Part shown: positions 4,966 through 8,688 of the stretch, piece after piece | Numbering within the stretch: position 1 is the stretch's first letter | Layout: each line of letters begins with the position of its first letter | Assembly (NCBI GenBank): GCA_003538615.1 | Contig: DPRT01000055.1 | Location: 5,623-14,310, forward strand | Source: Holophagaceae bacterium | GTDB lineage: Bacteria; Acidobacteriota; Holophagae; Holophagales; Holophagaceae | Length of the DNA: 8,688 nucleotides | Direction: 5' to 3' | Made by a program: the position numbers and the translations under genes | Notes under the pieces: generated by a model | Database searches by the model: none | What the model was told of the DNA's origin: nothing | What the model saw: only the letters and a program-made list of their open reading frames with translations

Positions 4966-6462
4966 ATGCGGATCGCGGCCATCGATGTCGGATCAAATTC
5001 CATCCACCTGGTGGTGGTGGAGGCGGATGCCATGGGCGGCCAGCATGTGCTGGCCCGGGAGAAGGCCATGGTGCGTCTGGCCCAGGGTGAGGCCACCACT
5101 GGGGAGATCGGCCCGGCCGCCTTCCGGGCGGGCCTGGAGGCCCTGGCCCAGATGGCCAAGGTCATCCAGGGCTTCGAGTGCGGGACCGTCATGGCCTGTG
5201 GCACGGCCGCCCTGCGCGACGCGAAGAACGCCCAGGCCTTCGTCCTGGAGGCCGAGTCCCTGGGTATTCCCATCCAGGTGATCTCCGGCGAGGAGGAGGC
5301 CCGGCTCATCCACCAGGCGGTCTCCCACGCCATCCCCTTCCCCCCCGAGCCCGTGGCCCTGGTGGACATCGGCGGAGGCAGCACGGAGCTGACCTGGGTG
5401 CAGGCCGGCCGGGTGGCGGCCAGCATCTCCCTGCCCTGGGGGCTCCAGCGCCTGGCGGATGCGGCCCAGACCGCCGATCCGCCCTCCGCCCATGACCTCA
5501 AGCGGCTGCGGCGCATGATCCGGAAGATCCTCAAGCAGGCCCGCAAGGACCTGCCCACGGAGCTGCCGGAGCCCACCCTGATCCTCGGCACCTCCGGCAC
5601 CCTGGAGGATCTGGCCAAGGGCGCCGCCGAGGGCCGCGCCTTCACGGCGCAGCAGCTCCGGGCCTACGCGCTGAGGCTGTGGCGGACGGACGCCCAGCAG
5701 CGGATCGATCGCCTGGGCGTGGATCCCAAGCGCGCCGAGGTGCTGCACGTGGGGGCCATCTGGGCCCTGTCGCTCATGGAATGGCTGGGCACCCCGCCCC
5801 TCCGGCACCTGCCCGTGGGCCTGCGCGAAGGCATGATCTGGGAGGCCCTCAAGCACGGCGGTGCGGCCATCCCGCCCCTGGCGGACCGCCGCCGGGCCTC
5901 CATCGAACAGCTGGCCGCCCGCCTGGACCCGGACCCCGGCCACAGCCGCCATGTGGCCCGGCTGGCGGATCAGCTGTTCCTCGCCCTCCAGCCCCACTTC
6001 GAGTTGGGCGATACCGAGCGGCAGTGGCTGGCCTTCGCGGCCAGGCTGCACGACATCGGCTTTTCCATCTCCGAGAAGGGACACCACAAGCACGGTGAGT
6101 ACCTGGTGCGCAACGCCACCCTCCCAGGCTTCTGGCCCGAGGAGGTGGACCTGCTGGCCCAGGTGGTGCGGTTCCACCGGGGAAAAGCCCCCCACCACGC
6201 CAGGCACGAGGCCTTCCGCGCCCTGGCGCCCTGGCACCGCCAGGTGGTGCGCAAGCTGGCGGCCCTGGTGCGGGGCGCCGATGCCCTCGACCGCCGCCGC
6301 CGCCAAGCCGTGCGGGACCTGTCCGTGGAGCTTGACGACCAGACCCTGCGGGTGCGGCTGGAGGCCGTGGGGGACGTGGAGGCGGAGATGGAGGCCTTCC
6401 GGGACAAGGGGGCGCTTCTCGGCACCCTGCTGGACCGCCGGATCGAAGTCGCCGTAAGCTGA
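4966..6462 (+). CDS. Ppx/GppA family phosphatase with C-terminal HD domain
   Basis: This is a 498-residue protein. Members hydrolyse polyphosphate (Ppx) or convert pppGpp to ppGpp (GppA); sequence alone does not separate them here. The ASKHA-fold half has the first phosphate loop IDVGSNSIHLVV (6-17), CGTAALRDAKN (78-88), ISGEEEARL (106-114, holding the expected catalytic glutamate) and the second phosphate loop DIGGGSTEL (134-142). The C-terminal half is HD-like: GHSRHV (325-330), LHDIG (361-365), KGHHKHGEYL (371-380), FHRG (403-406) and VRGADALDRR (435-444). Length fits E. coli Ppx and GppA (about 500). The ATG at 4966 gives the usual family N-terminus but has no Shine-Dalgarno site. An in-frame GTG at 4909, eight bases after GAGG, would add 19 residues. 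The gene is divergent from the VWFA gene, and the acyltransferase gene begins six bases after its stop. Confidence 0.9.
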   Translation: MRIAAIDVGSNSIHLVVVEADAMGGQHVLAREKAMVRLAQGEATTGEIGPAAFRAGLEALAQMAKVIQGFECGTVMACGTAALRDAKNAQAFVLEAESLGIPIQVISGEEEARLIHQAVSHAIPFPPEPVALVDIGGGSTELTWVQAGRVAASISLPWGLQRLADAAQTADPPSAHDLKRLRRMIRKILKQARKDLPTELPEPTLILGTSGTLEDLAKGAAEGRAFTAQQLRAYALRLWRTDAQQRIDRLGVDPKRAEVLHVGAIWALSLMEWLGTPPLRHLPVGLREGMIWEALKHGGAAIPPLADRRRASIEQLAARLDPDPGHSRHVARLADQLFLALQPHFELGDTERQWLAFAARLHDIGFSISEKGHHKHGEYLVRNATLPGFWPEEVDLLAQVVRFHRGKAPHHARHEAFRALAPWHRQVVRKLAALVRGADALDRRRRQAVRDLSVELDDQTLRVRLEAVGDVEAEMEAFRDKGALLGTLLDRRIEVAVS

Positions 6463-6468
6463 ACGCTC

Positions 6469-7671
6469 ATGACCCTGGATGAGCTGATCAATGACTGGAA
6501 TGGCCCCCTGCCAAAGGGCGGCCGCATCCCCCAGCTCAATGACGAGACTCTGCGGGACGGGCTGCAGAGCCCCTCCGTCCGGGATCCCGACATCGCCGCC
6601 AAGCGCGACCTGGTCCACCGCATGGCCCGCCTGGGGGTGGATGCCATGGATCTGGGCATGCCCGGCGCGGGGCCCAAGGCCCTGGCGGCCGTGCGGGCGC
6701 TCATGGTGGAGATCCGCGACCACCGCCTGCCCCTCAGCCCCAACGTGGCCGTGCGCACCCTGGAGTCGGATCTGGCCCAGGTGGCCGAGATCCAGCAGCG
6801 GGCAGGCGTCCCCCTGGAAGCGGGCGCCTTCATCGGCTCCAGCCCCGTGCGCATGGACGTCGAAGGCTGGGACCTGGCCTTCCTGGTGGCCACGGCCCGG
6901 AAGGCCGTGGCTTTCTGCCGCCGCCAGGAAGTGCCCGTGATGATGGTGACCGAGGACAGCACCCGGGCCCAGCCGGAGGTGCTCAAGGCCATCTACACCG
7001 CCGCGCTGGACGAGGGCGCCCAGTCCATCTGCCTCTCGGACACCTGCGGCCACGCCACGCCCGCTGGCGCCCGGCGCCTGGTGCGCTTCATCAAGGAGGA
7101 GGTGGTGAAGGACCGCTCCGTGCGCATCGACTGGCACGGCCACAATGACCGCGGCCTGGGCGTGGCCAACGCCATCGCCGCCTTCGAGGCCGGGGCCGAC
7201 CGCCTGCACGGCAGCGTCCTGGGCATCGGGGAGCGCTGCGGCAACGTGGCCCTGGACCAGCTCATGATCAATCTGCACCTCATGGGCTTCCCCAAGGGCG
7301 ACCTGTCGGATCTGCCCGCCCTGGCCGAACGCGTGGCCGAACTGTGCGACGTGGAGATCCCCGCCAACTACCCCGTGCTGGGCCGCGACGCCTTCCGCAC
7401 CGGCACCGGCGTCCATGCCGCCGCCATCGTGAAGGCCCTGCACCGCGGCGACGTGGAACTGGCGGATGCCGTCTACTCCGGCGTCCCCGCCGCCCTGGTG
7501 GGGCGACGCCAGGAGATCGAGATCGGCCCCATGGCCGGCCACAGCAACGTCGTCTACTGGCTCGAGATGAACGGCTACGACCCCAGCGCCGACCGGGTGG
7601 ACCACATCCTCCAGGCCGCCAAGAACAGCCCGAGGATCCTCACCGAGGCGGAGATCCGGGCGGCGCTGTGA
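6469..7671 (+). CDS. DRE-TIM (HMGL-like) acyltransferase, isopropylmalate/homocitrate synthase type
   Basis: This is a 400-residue protein. The family condenses acetyl-CoA (or another acyl-CoA) with a 2-oxo acid on a metal-bearing TIM barrel. Visible motifs are NDETLRDGLQ (24-33, catalytic Arg29 and metal ligand Asp30), FIGSSPVRMDVEGWD (121-135), CLSDTCGHATP (188-198), the metal-binding HGHNDRGLG (223-231), LGIGERCGNVALD (251-263) and TGTGVHAAAI (311-320). The synthase-type GIGERxGN and the second domain ending near residue 400 favour the 2-isopropylmalate/citramalate/homocitrate/Re-citrate synthase branch over HMG-CoA lyase. Full-length LeuA carries a further allosteric domain of about 130 residues, absent here, so leucine feedback is unlikely. 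No leucine or lysine genes are adjacent, so the oxo-acid substrate is unresolved. The ATG follows the phosphatase stop by six bases without a clear Shine-Dalgarno, suggesting coupling. Confidence 0.85.
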   Translation: MTLDELINDWNGPLPKGGRIPQLNDETLRDGLQSPSVRDPDIAAKRDLVHRMARLGVDAMDLGMPGAGPKALAAVRALMVEIRDHRLPLSPNVAVRTLESDLAQVAEIQQRAGVPLEAGAFIGSSPVRMDVEGWDLAFLVATARKAVAFCRRQEVPVMMVTEDSTRAQPEVLKAIYTAALDEGAQSICLSDTCGHATPAGARRLVRFIKEEVVKDRSVRIDWHGHNDRGLGVANAIAAFEAGADRLHGSVLGIGERCGNVALDQLMINLHLMGFPKGDLSDLPALAERVAELCDVEIPANYPVLGRDAFRTGTGVHAAAIVKALHRGDVELADAVYSGVPAALVGRRQEIEIGPMAGHSNVVYWLEMNGYDPSADRVDHILQAAKNSPRILTEAEIRAAL

Positions 7672-8343
7672 TCAGCCCAGCCCCACCACGTCCCCCGCGC
7701 TGAGGCGCCGGATGCCCTGGGCGGTCGCCACCTTCAGGCGGCCGTCCGATTCCCAGCCCAGACAGGTGCCCTGGCCATCCTCCCACCGGAGAGCGGCTCC
7801 GGCCTCGGGCCAGCGGAAGGCTGGTTGAAGATCCTCCGCCAAAGCGTTCCATGCTTTGGTGATGCGAGCGGCCAGCTCAGGAGTGGATGGGACCGGCAGC
7901 CCCAGTTCGGCCAGGCAGGCTGGGCGGATGGCCCGGCCCGGAATGACCGGGGCCGAGGTCAGGTTCACCCCCAGGCCCAGGATGAGGCGGCCGCCCACCT
8001 GCTCACCGAGGATGCCCCCCAGCTTCACCAGGCGGCCTTCCTTCCAGGCCACCAGGTCGTTGGGCCACTTCAGGCCGAGCGCCGCCCCTTCCGGATCGAG
8101 CACCCGGGCGGCGGCGGCCATGGCCCGCTGGAGCACCAGCCCCGGGGCCACGCCGGAGGGGGACGGCAGCGCCGCGGACAGCCAGAGCCCGGCCCCGGCG
8201 GCGCTCTCCCAGCGATTGCCCTGGCGGCCCCGGCCCTCCAGCTGCCGGTCTGCCAGCACGGCGCAGAAGCCCAGGTGGGCGTTCCGCCGCAGGAAGGCCT
8301 GGGTGGAATCCACCTCGGCCAGGCGGATCAGCGGCAGATCCAT
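7672..8343 (-). CDS. birA: Biotin--[acetyl-CoA-carboxylase] ligase, class I (no DNA-binding domain)
   Basis: This is a 223-residue protein. It activates biotin with ATP to biotinyl-AMP and transfers it to the lysine of carboxyl-carrier domains. Motifs: VDSTQ (11-15), the biotin/adenylate loop GRGRQGNRW (37-45), KWPNDL (92-97), the central KLGGILGE (107-114) with catalytic Lys107, GLGVNL (123-128), and a C-terminal SH3-like domain from about 187. It begins directly with the catalytic domain and lacks the N-terminal winged helix of E. coli BirA, so it should not act as a biotin repressor. The ATG at 8343 lies three bases after the coaX stop, so the two are one transcript. Its stop abuts the stop of the convergent acyltransferase gene with no intergenic base. 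Confidence 0.93.
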   Translation of the reverse strand: MDLPLIRLAEVDSTQAFLRRNAHLGFCAVLADRQLEGRGRQGNRWESAAGAGLWLSAALPSPSGVAPGLVLQRAMAAAARVLDPEGAALGLKWPNDLVAWKEGRLVKLGGILGEQVGGRLILGLGVNLTSAPVIPGRAIRPACLAELGLPVPSTPELAARITKAWNALAEDLQPAFRWPEAGAALRWEDGQGTCLGWESDGRLKVATAQGIRRLSAGDVVGLG

Positions 8344-8346
8344 GGA

Positions 8347-8688
8347 CTACTTGCGTCCCGAGCCCTGGTTGCGGAACCAGAGGATGCGCAGGCCATCCAG
8401 GGTGAGGTCCGGCGCGATCTGGCGGATGTGCTTCGTATGGGGCGCGATCACCTGACCCAGCCCGCCGGTGGCGGCGACCTTGGCCTCCGGGCATTCCGCC
8501 AGCAGGCGGTCCAGGATGCCGTCCACCATGCCCACGTAGCCGTAGAAGATGCCGGACTGCATGGCCTGCACGGTGTTCCGGCCCACCAGCCGTTCGGGCT
8601 CGGCGATCTCCACCCGCGGCAGGCGGCTGGCCCGCTGGAACAGGGCGTCGGCGCTGATCTTCAGGCCCGGGCAGATGAGGCCGCCCAG
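8347..8688 (-). CDS. coaX: Type III pantothenate kinase, C-terminal part (5' truncated by window edge)
   Basis: The frame stays open to the window edge, giving 113 visible residues and a TAG stop at 8349-8347. The product phosphorylates pantothenate, the first step of coenzyme A synthesis. The visible part begins LGGLICPGLKISADALFQRA, the conserved GG-x-I-x-PG-l loop of the ASKHA-fold CoaX family, followed by RLPRVEIAEP, GRNTVQAMQSGIFYGYVGMVD and ATGGLGQVIAP (the family's TGG motif). Roughly half of a typical 250-260-residue CoaX is present; the N-terminal half with the first phosphate loop lies beyond the window. An internal GTG at 8613 begins after the conserved PG loop and is not the real start. 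coaX and birA are adjacent or even fused in several bacterial lineages, which supports both assignments. Confidence 0.92.
   Translation of the reverse strand: MGGLICPGLKISADALFQRASRLPRVEIAEPERLVGRNTVQAMQSGIFYGYVGMVDGILDRLLAECPEAKVAATGGLGQVIAPHTKHIRQIAPDLTLDGLRILWFRNQGSGRK

Noticed and set aside
3650..5281. 543-codon plus-strand frame opposite the VWFA-related gene
   Set aside because: It is antisense to a gene with a good ribosome site, signal peptide and family motifs. Its product is G/R/P-rich without a domain, and its end lies inside the phosphatase gene in another frame.
4233..5645. 470-codon minus-strand frame spanning the divergent start region
   Set aside because: It overlaps both the VWFA gene in another frame and the phosphatase gene in antisense, and its R/S/A-rich translation has no motifs.
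4993..7605. 870-codon minus-strand open frame opposite the phosphatase and acyltransferase genes
   Set aside because: It is antisense to two genes with intact catalytic motifs. The translation is low-complexity (rich in G, H, Q, A, V) with no family pattern, as expected from the complement of GC-biased codons.
8347..8613. Complete small gene starting at GTG 8613
   Set aside because: The frame continues upstream to the window edge with the conserved CoaX loop GGLICPG, so this is the truncated 3' part of a longer gene.

Overview
The window is GC-rich, densely coded bacterial chromosome. The best guess is an acidobacterium, possibly of the Holophaga/Geothrix group. This rests on a protein resembling the 'VWFA-related acidobacterial' family, an M56 peptidase fused to a TonB-type C-terminus beside a BlaI repressor, and strong G/C preference at third codon positions. 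The assignment is an inference from gene content; no rRNA or other phylogenetic marker is present.

Layout. Positions 1-213 (+) hold the 3' end of a LytTR-type response regulator. A gene-poor gap (214-526) with two hairpins follows. A minus-strand block runs from 4819 down to 527. In transcription order it holds a secreted VWFA-related protein (4819-3656), a BlaI/MecI-type repressor (3578-3192), an M56/BlaR1-type membrane metallopeptidase with a TonB C-terminal domain (3195-1879, ATGA overlap with the repressor), a perfect 25-bp-stem hairpin terminator (1825-1876), and a cytosolic protein of four tandem SCP2-like repeats (1741-527). From a divergent start region, a plus-strand pair follows: a Ppx/GppA phosphatase with a C-terminal HD domain (4966-6462) and, six bases later, a DRE-TIM (HMGL-like) acyltransferase of the isopropylmalate/homocitrate synthase type (6469-7671). 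The last unit is on the minus strand and abuts the previous gene with no spacer: a type III pantothenate kinase, coaX, cut by the window edge, and birA, three bases downstream of it (8688-7672).

How the genes work together. The repressor and M56 peptidase look like a BlaI/BlaR1-type relay: a membrane sensor-protease that inactivates its own repressor. A consensus-like promoter (TTGACA, 17 bp, TATGTT) lies just upstream of the repressor. Two copies of the palindrome ACGAA-N4-TTCGT sit on and beside it, 23 bp apart, which strongly suggests autorepression. The sensor carries a TonB-type domain rather than a penicillin-binding domain, and no beta-lactamase is present, so the signal and regulon are unknown. 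The coaX-birA pair makes pantothenate-derived CoA precursor and attaches biotin to carboxylases, a recurrent cofactor pairing. The Ppx/GppA protein (polyphosphate or (p)ppGpp metabolism) and the acyltransferase look co-transcribed but have no obvious shared pathway.

Most of the window is ordinary chromosomal coding sequence. I see no CRISPR array, tRNA, rRNA, insertion sequence or phage gene. The most distinctive elements are the BlaI-type operator/promoter, the M56-TonB sensor, the 52-bp perfect palindrome and the four-repeat SCP2 protein.
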